From assembly GCA_020200935.1 (NCBI GenBank), contig JAIVHR010000230.1, positions 1-7,479 on the forward strand: a stretch of 7,479 nt of DNA. Reading direction: 5' to 3'. Made by a program: the position numbers and the translations under genes. The notes below the pieces were generated by a model, which saw only the letters and a list, made by a program, of their open reading frames with translations, was not told the origin of the DNA and did no database searches. Below, piece after piece: positions 1 through 4,923 of the stretch (positions are counted from its first letter, which is position 1; every line of letters starts with the position of its first letter). Source of the DNA: Sphingomonadales bacterium (GTDB taxonomy: Bacteria; Pseudomonadota; Alphaproteobacteria; Sphingomonadales; Sphingomonadaceae).

Positions 1-1
1 G

Positions 2-2698
2 ATGTGGTCGCCGGTGGAGAAGACCGCGCTGGCCGAGGCGGAGGTCGAATATCAGGATATCACGTCGACGCAGATCGATGTCGGGTTCGAGATCGTCGAG
101 AGCCCGATAGAGGAGCTGGTCGGGGCCTATGCGGTGGTCTGGACGACGACGCCTTGGACGATCCCGGTAAACCAGGCGATCGCTTATGGGGAGGATGTTG
201 AGTACCAGCTCTACGAAATTGTAGCTGGGGGTGATCCTGAGCTGCTTGAGGAATTGGCGGAAGCCTATCCTCTTCATGGTACCAAAGTACTTATTGCAGA
301 GGGGCTTAAGTCTGAGTTTGCAGATCGATTGCGACGGTCGGTTAAGCTAAAGCAGACCAAGGCCGGATCTCGCGCAATAGATCTCGACGATCCTCTGCTC
401 ACGCAAGTGATCCCACTTCTTACTCGGGAGATTGGCCAAGGAAAGTTCGGCCCTAAGCTAAAAGGCTCCGACCTCGCCGGCACCATCGCCCATCATCCGA
501 TGCACAACCAACTCCGTCGCTCCAGCGAAGGCTGGAGCCTATCCCAGACCGGTGATGCGCGCGGCGGGTCCGGGATAGACCCCAGCCTGCGCTGGGGTGA
601 CGCGGACTGGGATGAGACGACCCGCAAGGAAAAATGGGAGCAGGCGCTCGAATTCTTCGCCCGCCCGCGCCCCTTCATCGCCGCCGATCACGTCACCACC
701 GACGCCGGCACCGGCCTCGTCCATATGGCGCCCGATCATGGCGAGGAGGATTTCTACGCCTGCAAGGAACACGGCATCGATCCGGTCTTCGCGGTCGACG
801 ATGATGGCGTCTATCGCGAGGACTGGGGCTGGCTGCCGCGCGGCTCGGAAGGCTCGAACAGCGTCATCAACAAGAAATTCAACGCGCCCGACGGACCGAT
901 CTGCAGCGACCTGCGCGAGGCCGGGGCGCTGCTCTCGGCGAGCGAGAATTTCCAGCACAGCTATCCGCATAGCTGGCGCAGCAAGGCCAAGGTCATCTAT
1001 CGCTGCACCCCGCAATGGTTCGTACGGATGGATGAAGCGGTGAAATTGGAATCCGTTCGGGCTGAGCCTGTCGAAGCCCTGTCCTTTTCTTTCTCCGAAG
1101 GCGGAGAGGAGAAGGACAGCCCTTCGCCAAGCTCAGGGCGAACGGAAGTGGGGCATGGGAAGGGTACCCCCGCCACCCTCCGCGAGCTCGCGCTCGCCGC
1201 GATCGACGACACCCGCTTCGTCCCCGAGCGCGGGCACAAGCGGCTTCGCTCGATGGTCGAGGGCCGCCCCGACTGGGTGCTCAGCCGCCAGCGCGCCTGG
1301 GGCGTGCCGATCACGCTCTATGCCGACAAGGACGGCGAATATCTGTGCGATCCCGAGGTAAACGCCCGCATCGTCGAAGCGGTGCGCGAGGGCGGGGCCG
1401 ATGCCTGGTTCGCCGCCGATCACCAGGCGATCCTCGGCGAGCAATACAGCCTCGACGATTACGAGCCCGTGACCGACATTCTCGACGTCTGGTTCGATTC
1501 GGGCTCGACCCACGCCTTCGTGCTCGAAAGCGGCAAGTGGCCCGACCTCGCCTCGCCCGCCGATCTCTATCTCGAAGGCTCCGACCAGCATCGCGGCTGG
1601 TTCCAGTCCTCGCTGCTCGAAAGCTGCGGCACGCGCGGGCGCGCGCCCTACAAGGCGCTGCTGACCCACGGCATGACGCTCGACGCCCAGGGCAAGAAGA
1701 TGTCGAAATCGACCGGCAACACGCTCGACCCGCAAAAGATCATCGACGTCAACGGCGCCGATATCCTGCGGCTCTGGGCAGCGACGGTCGATTTCACCGA
1801 GGATCACCGGATCGGGCCCGAGATCCTCAAGGGCGTCACCGACACCTACCGCAAGCTGCGAAATTCCTTCCGCTACATGCTCGGCGCGCTGGGCGATTTC
1901 GACGAGAGCGAGCGCATGCCGGTCGGCGAGATGCCCGAGCTCGAACGCTACATCCTGCATCTGCTCGCCGAACTCGACGGCGAACTCAGGCAGGCGGTCG
2001 ACGATTTCGCCTTCAGCAAATATGTCCGCACGCTGACCGATTTCGCCAATGAGGACCTGTCGGCCTTCTTCTTCGATATCCGCAAGGACCGCCTCTATTG
2101 CGATGTCGGGCCGCAATTGCCCGGCGGCACCGACACCCGCCGCGCCTACCGCACCGTGCTCGACACGCTGTTTCACGCACTGACCCGCTATATCGCGCCG
2201 ATCCTGCCCTTCACCGCCGAGGAAATCTGGCAAAATCGCTGTCCTGCAGAGGACGAATCAGTGCATATGCTGGAATGGCCCGATTTCGCCTCGCTCCTGC
2301 GTCATTCCCGCGAAGGCGGGAATCCAGGGGATGACGGCGCCATGGATTCCCGCCTTCGCGGGAATGACGCGGGGTGGTTGCGGGATGAAGAGTTGGCAAC
2401 ACGGTGGGGAAGGATTCGCTCGGCGCGAGAAGAGGTGACCGAGGCGATCGAACCTCTGCGGCGCGACAAGTTGATCCGCTCGAGTCTCGAAGCCGAGGTC
2501 GATGCGCCGACGCTCGAGGAATTGAACGAGGAGGATTTCGCCGAAATCTGCATCGTCGCCGATGTCGATTATGGCGCGGAGAAAGTGAGCGTGACCAAGA
2601 CAAGCCATCCCAAATGCGGCCGCTGCTGGCGCCTGCTTCCCGACGTGTCCGAGGAGGGCGCGCTGTGCGAGCGTTGCGCGGAGGTCGTGGGTGGCTGA
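2..2698 (+). CDS. ileS: Isoleucyl-tRNA synthetase (5'-truncated by window edge)
   Basis: Class I aminoacyl-tRNA synthetase that charges tRNA-Ile with isoleucine in the cytoplasm. The window starts inside the gene, so the HIGH motif and roughly the first 170-190 residues are missing; the Met at base 2 is internal (usual context VMWSPVEKTALAEAEVEY). Numbering from it: CP1 editing-domain motifs WTTTPWTIPVNQ (47-58) and GTGLVHMAPDHGEEDF (236-251, including the conserved editing Asp region), RPDWVLSRQRAWGVP of the catalytic core, WFDSGST, KMSKS (566-570), the anticodon-binding helical domain, and a C-terminal zinc knuckle with Cys872, Cys875, Cys889 and Cys892. The 898 visible residues plus the missing part exceed the usual 930-970. 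The excess is explained by three palindromic inserts (residues about 171-201, 352-381, 766-790) and an atypical low-GC stretch (about 67-157). The frame is open throughout and every visible core motif is present, so the enzyme is probably functional. lspA follows after 180 bp. Confidence 0.97.
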   Translation: MWSPVEKTALAEAEVEYQDITSTQIDVGFEIVESPIEELVGAYAVVWTTTPWTIPVNQAIAYGEDVEYQLYEIVAGGDPELLEELAEAYPLHGTKVLIAEGLKSEFADRLRRSVKLKQTKAGSRAIDLDDPLLTQVIPLLTREIGQGKFGPKLKGSDLAGTIAHHPMHNQLRRSSEGWSLSQTGDARGGSGIDPSLRWGDADWDETTRKEKWEQALEFFARPRPFIAADHVTTDAGTGLVHMAPDHGEEDFYACKEHGIDPVFAVDDDGVYREDWGWLPRGSEGSNSVINKKFNAPDGPICSDLREAGALLSASENFQHSYPHSWRSKAKVIYRCTPQWFVRMDEAVKLESVRAEPVEALSFSFSEGGEEKDSPSPSSGRTEVGHGKGTPATLRELALAAIDDTRFVPERGHKRLRSMVEGRPDWVLSRQRAWGVPITLYADKDGEYLCDPEVNARIVEAVREGGADAWFAADHQAILGEQYSLDDYEPVTDILDVWFDSGSTHAFVLESGKWPDLASPADLYLEGSDQHRGWFQSSLLESCGTRGRAPYKALLTHGMTLDAQGKKMSKSTGNTLDPQKIIDVNGADILRLWAATVDFTEDHRIGPEILKGVTDTYRKLRNSFRYMLGALGDFDESERMPVGEMPELERYILHLLAELDGELRQAVDDFAFSKYVRTLTDFANEDLSAFFFDIRKDRLYCDVGPQLPGGTDTRRAYRTVLDTLFHALTRYIAPILPFTAEEIWQNRCPAEDESVHMLEWPDFASLLRHSREGGNPGDDGAMDSRLRGNDAGWLRDEELATRWGRIRSAREEVTEAIEPLRRDKLIRSSLEAEVDAPTLEELNEEDFAEICIVADVDYGAEKVSVTKTSHPKCGRCWRLLPDVSEEGALCERCAEVVGG
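201..470 (+). other. Low-GC, atypical-codon segment inside ileS
   Basis: Within the editing-domain region of ileS the composition changes abruptly. My hand count for 241-480 is 127 G/C of 240 (53%), against about 63-70% in the rows of this gene and its neighbours that I sampled. Codons rare elsewhere in the window cluster here: CTT, CTA, ATA, GTA, AAA, GGA, CGA. The frame stays open and the encoded peptide still carries recognisable IleRS elements (KVLIAEGL, GSDLAGTIAHHPMH), with an apparently extended stretch around residues 110-145. It looks like a fragment of a foreign ileS allele recombined in, or a rapidly diverging loop region. The borders are approximate. Confidence 0.6.
515..602 (+). 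repeat. Palindromic element 1, in frame inside ileS (double hairpin)
   Basis: The outer arms 515-545 and 572-602 are reverse complements with 26 of 31 positions matching. Each arm is itself a hairpin: GCTCCAGC-GAAG-GCTGGAGC on the left and ACCCCAGC-CTGC-GCTGGGGT on the right, both with perfect 8-bp stems. The termini are CGTC..GACG. It is read in the ileS frame as about residues 171-201 (LRRSSEGWS ... DPSLRWGD), between the HHPMH segment and the PFIAADHVTTDAGTG segment of the editing domain. No stop arises. I recognise this as a dispersed proteobacterial/sphingomonad intergenic palindrome type from memory; its genomic copy number cannot be seen here. Confidence 0.88.
1055..1143 (+). repeat. 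Palindromic element 2, in frame inside ileS (nested hairpin)
   Basis: The outer arms 1055-1086 and 1112-1143 match as reverse complements at 26 of 32 positions. Between them lies a further perfect 6-bp hairpin, TCTCCG-AAGG-CGGAGA, so the element is a nested palindrome. The arm beginning GTTCGGGCTGAGCCTGTCGA belongs to a different sequence family from elements 1, 3 and 4, and is of a type I recall as common between genes in sphingomonads. It is translated as about residues 352-381 of the visible ileS product (VRAEPVEAL ... SSGRTE), in the linker between PQWFVRMDEAV and TLRELALAAIDDTRF, where homologues have only a short loop. Confidence 0.87.
2299..2370 (+). repeat. Palindromic element 3, in frame inside ileS (perfect 28-bp arms)
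   Basis: The arms 2299-2326 and 2343-2370 are perfect 28-bp reverse complements around a 16-bp centre. Each arm contains an 8-bp hairpin, ATTCCCGC-GAAG-GCGGGAAT. The termini are GCGTCA..TGACGC. It is translated as about residues 766-790 (LRHSREGGNP ... SRLRGNDAG), just after the conserved HMLEWPDF and before the W-RIRSAREEVTEAIEPLRRDK helix of the C-terminal region. The perfect arm identity suggests that it is the youngest of the elements, or that gene conversion keeps its arms alike. Confidence 0.92.
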
Positions 2699-2765
2699 AT
2701 TGGTGCGAATGGATGCGCAAAACCATGCGAAGTTTGCGAAGTTGAGCGGCGAGCATGCACAATAT

Positions 2766-2849
2766 CGTCATGCCGGACTTGATCCGGCATCCAGAGCCGA
2801 GGGCGATGTCGCTTGCTGCTCTGGACCCCGGATCAGGTCCGGGGTGACG
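2766..2849 (+). repeat. Palindromic element 4, in the ileS-lspA spacer
   Basis: The arms 2766-2796 and 2819-2849 pair at 26 of 31 positions around a 22-base loop. Each arm has its own hairpin: ATGCCGG..CCGGCAT on the left and ACCCCGG..CCGGGGT on the right. The termini CGTCA..TGACG match those of elements 1 and 3, so this looks like another branch of the same superfamily, here in its usual place between genes. It fills about half of the 180-bp gap between the ileS stop and the lspA start. There is no T tract after it, so it is not a canonical terminator. A strong mRNA hairpin here could still stabilise or cut the transcript between the two genes. Confidence 0.88.
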
Positions 2850-2878
2850 GGTTTGGCGTTGTCGAATGGCGTGCCGCG

Positions 2879-3415
2879 ATGACCGAGCCATCCCGCCGCC
2901 ACGCCGTCTTCGGCTATCTAATCGCCGCGATCATCCTGATCGCCGACCAGATATCCAAATTCTGGATCATCGACCTGATCCAGCTGCCCCGGCGCGGCCA
3001 GATCGAGCTGCTGCCGATCCTCAATTTCACCTGGGTCGAGAATAGGGGCGTTTCGCTCGGCATGCTGACCGCCTCGTCGGACACCCAGCGCTGGCTGCTG
3101 GTCGCGCTGACCGCGGCGATCGCCTGCGGAGTCGCCTACTGGATCTGGCGCGAGAAGCGGCGCTGGGACGTCTTCGCGCTCGGGCTCGTGCTCGGCGGGG
3201 CGCTCGGCAATATCGGCGACCGCATCCGTTTCGGCTATGTCGCCGACTTCATCGACCTGCATTTCGGCGACTTCCAGCCCTTTTTGGTCTTCAATGTCGC
3301 CGATGCGGCGATTACGGTCGGCGTCGTGATTTTGGTGTTGCGCGCCTTTCTGCTACGCGACACGAAACAGCCGGCCCCGGACGAAAACGACCGGGCCGCG
3401 AATGGAGATGAGTGA
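2879..3415 (+). CDS. lspA: Lipoprotein signal peptidase (signal peptidase II)
   Basis: Inner-membrane aspartyl protease that removes the signal peptide from diacylglyceryl-modified prolipoproteins. The 178 residues fit the family (usually 155-180). Visible motifs: IADQISKFWI in the first membrane segment (Asp23, Lys27), LNFTWVENRGVSLGML (Asn55), GGALGNIGDRI (Asn111, Asp114, Arg115), VADFIDLHFGDF (catalytic Asp123) and FNVADAAITVG (catalytic Asp142). Four hydrophobic segments can be read. ATG 2879 was chosen over the in-frame ATG at 2813 because the longer start would be translated from palindromic element 4 and adds a non-hydrophobic leader absent from the family. The C-terminal tail after residue 160 is polar, rich in Asp and Glu. 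It overlaps the Shine-Dalgarno sequence of the next gene, a lipoprotein, so enzyme and a substrate are made from one transcript. Confidence 0.96.
   Translation: MTEPSRRHAVFGYLIAAIILIADQISKFWIIDLIQLPRRGQIELLPILNFTWVENRGVSLGMLTASSDTQRWLLVALTAAIACGVAYWIWREKRRWDVFALGLVLGGALGNIGDRIRFGYVADFIDLHFGDFQPFLVFNVADAAITVGVVILVLRAFLLRDTKQPAPDENDRAANGDE
3404..3407 (+). promoter_or_regulatory. Ribosome binding site deciding the lipoprotein start
   Basis: GGAG lies 9 bases before the ATG at 3417 and inside the last codons of lspA. This spacing favours 3417 over the in-frame ATGs at 3402 and 3408. The 3417 start also gives a clean lipoprotein signal peptide beginning MRKSAIL. The overlap with the lspA end suggests translational coupling. 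Confidence 0.7.
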
Positions 3416-3416
3416 C

Positions 3417-3971
3417 ATGCGTAAATCGGCAATCCTGGGCGCGCTCGCCCTTTCGGCCACCCTGCTGACGGCCTGCGGTTCGGGCGGGCTTTTCGGCCGC
3501 GACCGGCCCGACGAATTCATGGTCTCGCGCTCGGCGCCGCTTGTCATCCCGCCCGATTTCGCGCTGGCCCCGCCGCGCGCCGGCGAGCCGAGCGCGCAGG
3601 GATCGGACACCACGGCCGAAGCGCTGCAGGCGATGTTCGGCGGCACCGCTCCGCGCAGCGCGGCCGAACAGGCTTTGCTCGGCGAGGCCGGCGGCGCGGA
3701 TTCGAATGCCGGCATCCGCTCGACGGTCGCCGATCCCGACACCCAGGCGGTCGATTACGGCACGACGACGCGCGATATCCTCAACGCCCCCGAGGGCGAC
3801 GCCCCCGAAGCGCAGGTCTCGACGCTCGAATTGGGCGAATCCTTAGATCGGCTGGCCGGCACCGGCGGCGGCGATTTCCCGAAGGTCAGCGGCCCGAGCA
3901 CATATTCGGCGCCGAGCTGCCAATCGAGATGGTCGCCGCTGCCGTCGGCCGCCAGCGCGCCGTCGGTATAG
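3417..3971 (+). CDS. DUF3035-family lipoprotein (BamF-like), with aberrant C-terminal end
   Basis: Small outer-membrane lipoprotein. The signal peptide MRKSAILGALALSATLLTAC has lipobox Leu17-Thr18-Ala19-Cys20, a signal peptidase II site. The mature part GLFGRDRPDEFMVSR, APLVIPPDFALAPPRAGEP, and later GIRSTVADPDTQAVDYGTTTRDILNAPEGD is typical of the alphaproteobacterial DUF3035 family, which some annotations call BamF of the outer-membrane barrel assembly machinery; that role is recalled, not shown here. Family members normally stop shortly after the APEGD region. Here the frame runs on from about residue 134 (base 3816) through a 63-bp copy of TorF-gene sequence and then about 30 residues that are the antisense of the TorF gene 3' end. 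The tail of about 51 residues therefore looks acquired. The gene follows lspA directly, presumably in one operon. Confidence 0.85.
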   Translation: MRKSAILGALALSATLLTACGSGGLFGRDRPDEFMVSRSAPLVIPPDFALAPPRAGEPSAQGSDTTAEALQAMFGGTAPRSAAEQALLGEAGGADSNAGIRSTVADPDTQAVDYGTTTRDILNAPEGDAPEAQVSTLELGESLDRLAGTGGGDFPKVSGPSTYSAPSCQSRWSPLPSAASAPSV

Positions 3972-4552
3972 CCGAGATGCGCGGTGATGGTGACCGGGGT
4001 GGTCGGGATGCCGACAAAGGCGTCGCCATAGAGATAGACATTGTCGCCGGCGAGCGCCGCCTGGTCGGGGGCCCAGGCGATGCCGGTTCTGAGCTGGGCG
4101 GGCCCGATGAAATAGGACAAAGCCGCCCGCCCCTCGACGAAGTCGCTGTCGAAATCCTGCCCGGCGAAACGGTCGTCGGCGCCCGGGAACATCCGGTAGG
4201 TCAGCCCGAGATCGAGATCGAAGCCCGAAGCGACCCGGCCGTTCCAGCCGGCATAGAGATCGAGTTCGATCTCGCCGAAATCGCCGCCGCCGGTGCCGGC
4301 CAGCCGATCTAAGGATTCGCCCAATTCGAGCGTCGAGACGAAGGCGCCGGCATAGACGCCGCTCAGATGTTCGGCCTCGAAGCTCGCCTGGAGCGCCGGA
4401 TCCTCGCCGCTCATCGACACGCCGCGCAACCGGTAATCGGTGACGACGCCGACGGTGCCCGAAATCTCGATGTCGGCCGGCCCCTGGGCGAGCGCCGGAG
4501 CCGCGGACAGGAGCACGGCAGGGAGCAAGAGCGGATACGCGGCGATACGCAT
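3755..4552 (-). CDS. TorF-family putative outer-membrane porin, C-terminus replaced
   Basis: Predicted outer-membrane beta-barrel of the TorF/TIGR02001 type. A Sec signal peptide is clear (MRIAAYPLLLPAVLLSAAPALA, AxA before Gln23). It is followed by the family hallmarks: DIEISGTVGVVTDYRLRGVS, DPALQASFEAEHLSGVYAGAFVS, EIELDLYAGWNG, TYRMFPGADD, TGIAWAPDQAALAGDNVYLYGD, VTITAHLGYTDG and LDWQLGAEYVLGPLTFG. After LTFG (about residue 225) the expected last strand or strands, an Asp-rich loop and a terminal aromatic residue are absent. The frame instead continues for about 40 residues (KSPPPVPASRSKDS ... RVVVP) read antisense through the 63-bp repeat and the lipoprotein gene, to TAA at 3757-3755. A barrel without its last strand and terminal aromatic would be a poor Bam substrate, so the product may not assemble. 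The two convergent reading frames overlap by 217 bp. Confidence 0.8.
   Translation of the reverse strand: MRIAAYPLLLPAVLLSAAPALAQGPADIEISGTVGVVTDYRLRGVSMSGEDPALQASFEAEHLSGVYAGAFVSTLELGESLDRLAGTGGGDFGEIELDLYAGWNGRVASGFDLDLGLTYRMFPGADDRFAGQDFDSDFVEGRAALSYFIGPAQLRTGIAWAPDQAALAGDNVYLYGDAFVGIPTTPVTITAHLGYTDGALAADGSGDHLDWQLGAEYVLGPLTFGKSPPPVPASRSKDSPNSSVETCASGASPSGALRISRVVVP
3816..3878 (+). repeat. 63-bp perfect inverted repeat, copy A (3' end of lipoprotein gene)
   Basis: Bases 3816-3878 are identical over all 63 positions to the reverse complement of 4277-4339. Identity stops exactly at both ends: G versus C before it, C versus G after it. It reads VSTLELGES ... GTGGGDF in the lipoprotein frame. 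It sits at the point where both the lipoprotein gene and the TorF gene lose family resemblance, so copy A is probably the derived copy. Confidence 0.95.
4277..4339 (-). repeat. 63-bp perfect inverted repeat, copy B (inside TorF gene)
   Basis: This copy lies within the TorF reading frame between GVYAGAF and GEIELDLYAGW, where it makes a contiguous family-like protein, so it is probably the source copy. It encodes a loop somewhat longer than I expect there and contains codons rare in this genome (TTA, TTG, TCC). The spacer between the two copies is 398 bp (3879-4276). Confidence 0.95.
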
Positions 4553-4673
4553 GGGTAAGGGGTCCCTCTAGCGCGGACGGCGGCGCCCGCATCGCCGCGC
4601 ATTAGCCGATGGTGGTGCTTAAGGAAATCTTAGCCGGCACCGGCCGATAATCGCGCCTCTCGAGGAGATTTGC
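4553..4673. promoter_or_regulatory. Divergent intergenic region between the TorF gene and the small ORF
   Basis: These 121 bp must hold the start signals of two divergent genes. For the plus-strand gene, GATAAT at 4646-4651 is a fair -10 match placed 22 bases before the ATG, but no convincing -35 is seen at 16-18 bases upstream; CTTAAG at 4618-4623 is too far away. For the minus-strand TorF gene only a purine-rich AGAGGGA before the start can be pointed out. No clear operator palindrome was found. Confidence 0.35.
4662..4667 (+). promoter_or_regulatory. Strong ribosome binding site of the 82-residue ORF
   Basis: GAGGAG ends 6 bases before the ATG at 4674. This near-ideal Shine-Dalgarno is the main evidence, beside codon use, that the small ORF is a real gene. 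Confidence 0.75.
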
Positions 4674-4922
4674 ATGACCGCGCAACAGGCGCCCTTGCAG
4701 CAGGACCGGACCGGCCGCACCGACGATGCCGGGCATTTCGCGCAGCTTTGCGCGATCGTCGCGCTCGTCGAGCGGATGGCGCCCGGCGATGCGTTGCGCG
4801 ATCCGGTGCCCGACGGCGGGGCGATCGCCGAAGCCTATCGCCGCGCCCCGGCCGTCGCCCGCCGCCGTTTCGACGAGCTCTCGCGCGAGGTCGTTCGGTC
4901 GGGAGGCTCGCCCGCCTCGTAG
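4674..4922 (+). CDS. Small protein of unknown function (82 residues)
   Basis: I cannot assign a function. The start is fixed by a near-ideal Shine-Dalgarno 6 bases upstream. The product is soluble, with no signal peptide or membrane segment. It has a short polar N-terminus (MTAQQAPLQQDRTGRTDDAGHF), a probable helix AQLCAIVALVERMAPGDALRD, a turn PVPDGG, and a second helix AIAEAYRRAPAVARRRFDELSREVV. The pattern of Asp, Gly and Pro turns between amphipathic helices resembles small conserved hypothetical proteins I recall from sphingomonads, but I cannot name a family. It stands alone, divergent from the TorF gene and convergent with the MscS gene: its TAG (4920-4922) and the MscS TAG on the other strand (4926-4924) are one base apart, and no terminator hairpin separates them. 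An overlapping +1-frame ORF at 4670 is a shadow. Confidence 0.75.
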   Translation: MTAQQAPLQQDRTGRTDDAGHFAQLCAIVALVERMAPGDALRDPVPDGGAIAEAYRRAPAVARRRFDELSREVVRSGGSPAS

Positions 4923-4923
4923 G

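Noticed and set aside
1133..2233. Long minus-strand ORF (366 codons) opposite ileS
   Set aside because: It lies entirely antisense to conserved IleRS catalytic sequence, has a low-complexity composition typical of GC-rich shadow frames, and has no ribosome binding site or recognisable domain.
2299..2370. Palindromic element 3 (and elements 1, 2, 4) as rho-independent terminators
   Set aside because: None is followed by a T tract and three lie inside an open coding frame, so termination there would abolish IleRS synthesis.
2691..2882. Possible small gene between ileS and lspA (63 codons)
   Set aside because: Most of it is translated palindromic element 4, and its start overlaps the ileS stop. 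The stretch 2699-2765, with the direct repeat GCGAAGTT, looks like degraded intergenic repeat rather than coding sequence.
3816..4339. The 63-bp inverted repeats as ends of a transposable element
   Set aside because: The 398-bp interior is TorF coding sequence with no transposase, and no target-site duplication flanks the repeats.
4632..4645. GCCGGCACCGGC in the divergent spacer, also present within the 63-bp repeat
   Set aside because: A 12-base match of such GC-rich sequence is expected by chance in this genome; flanking bases do not align beyond a CTTAG nearby.
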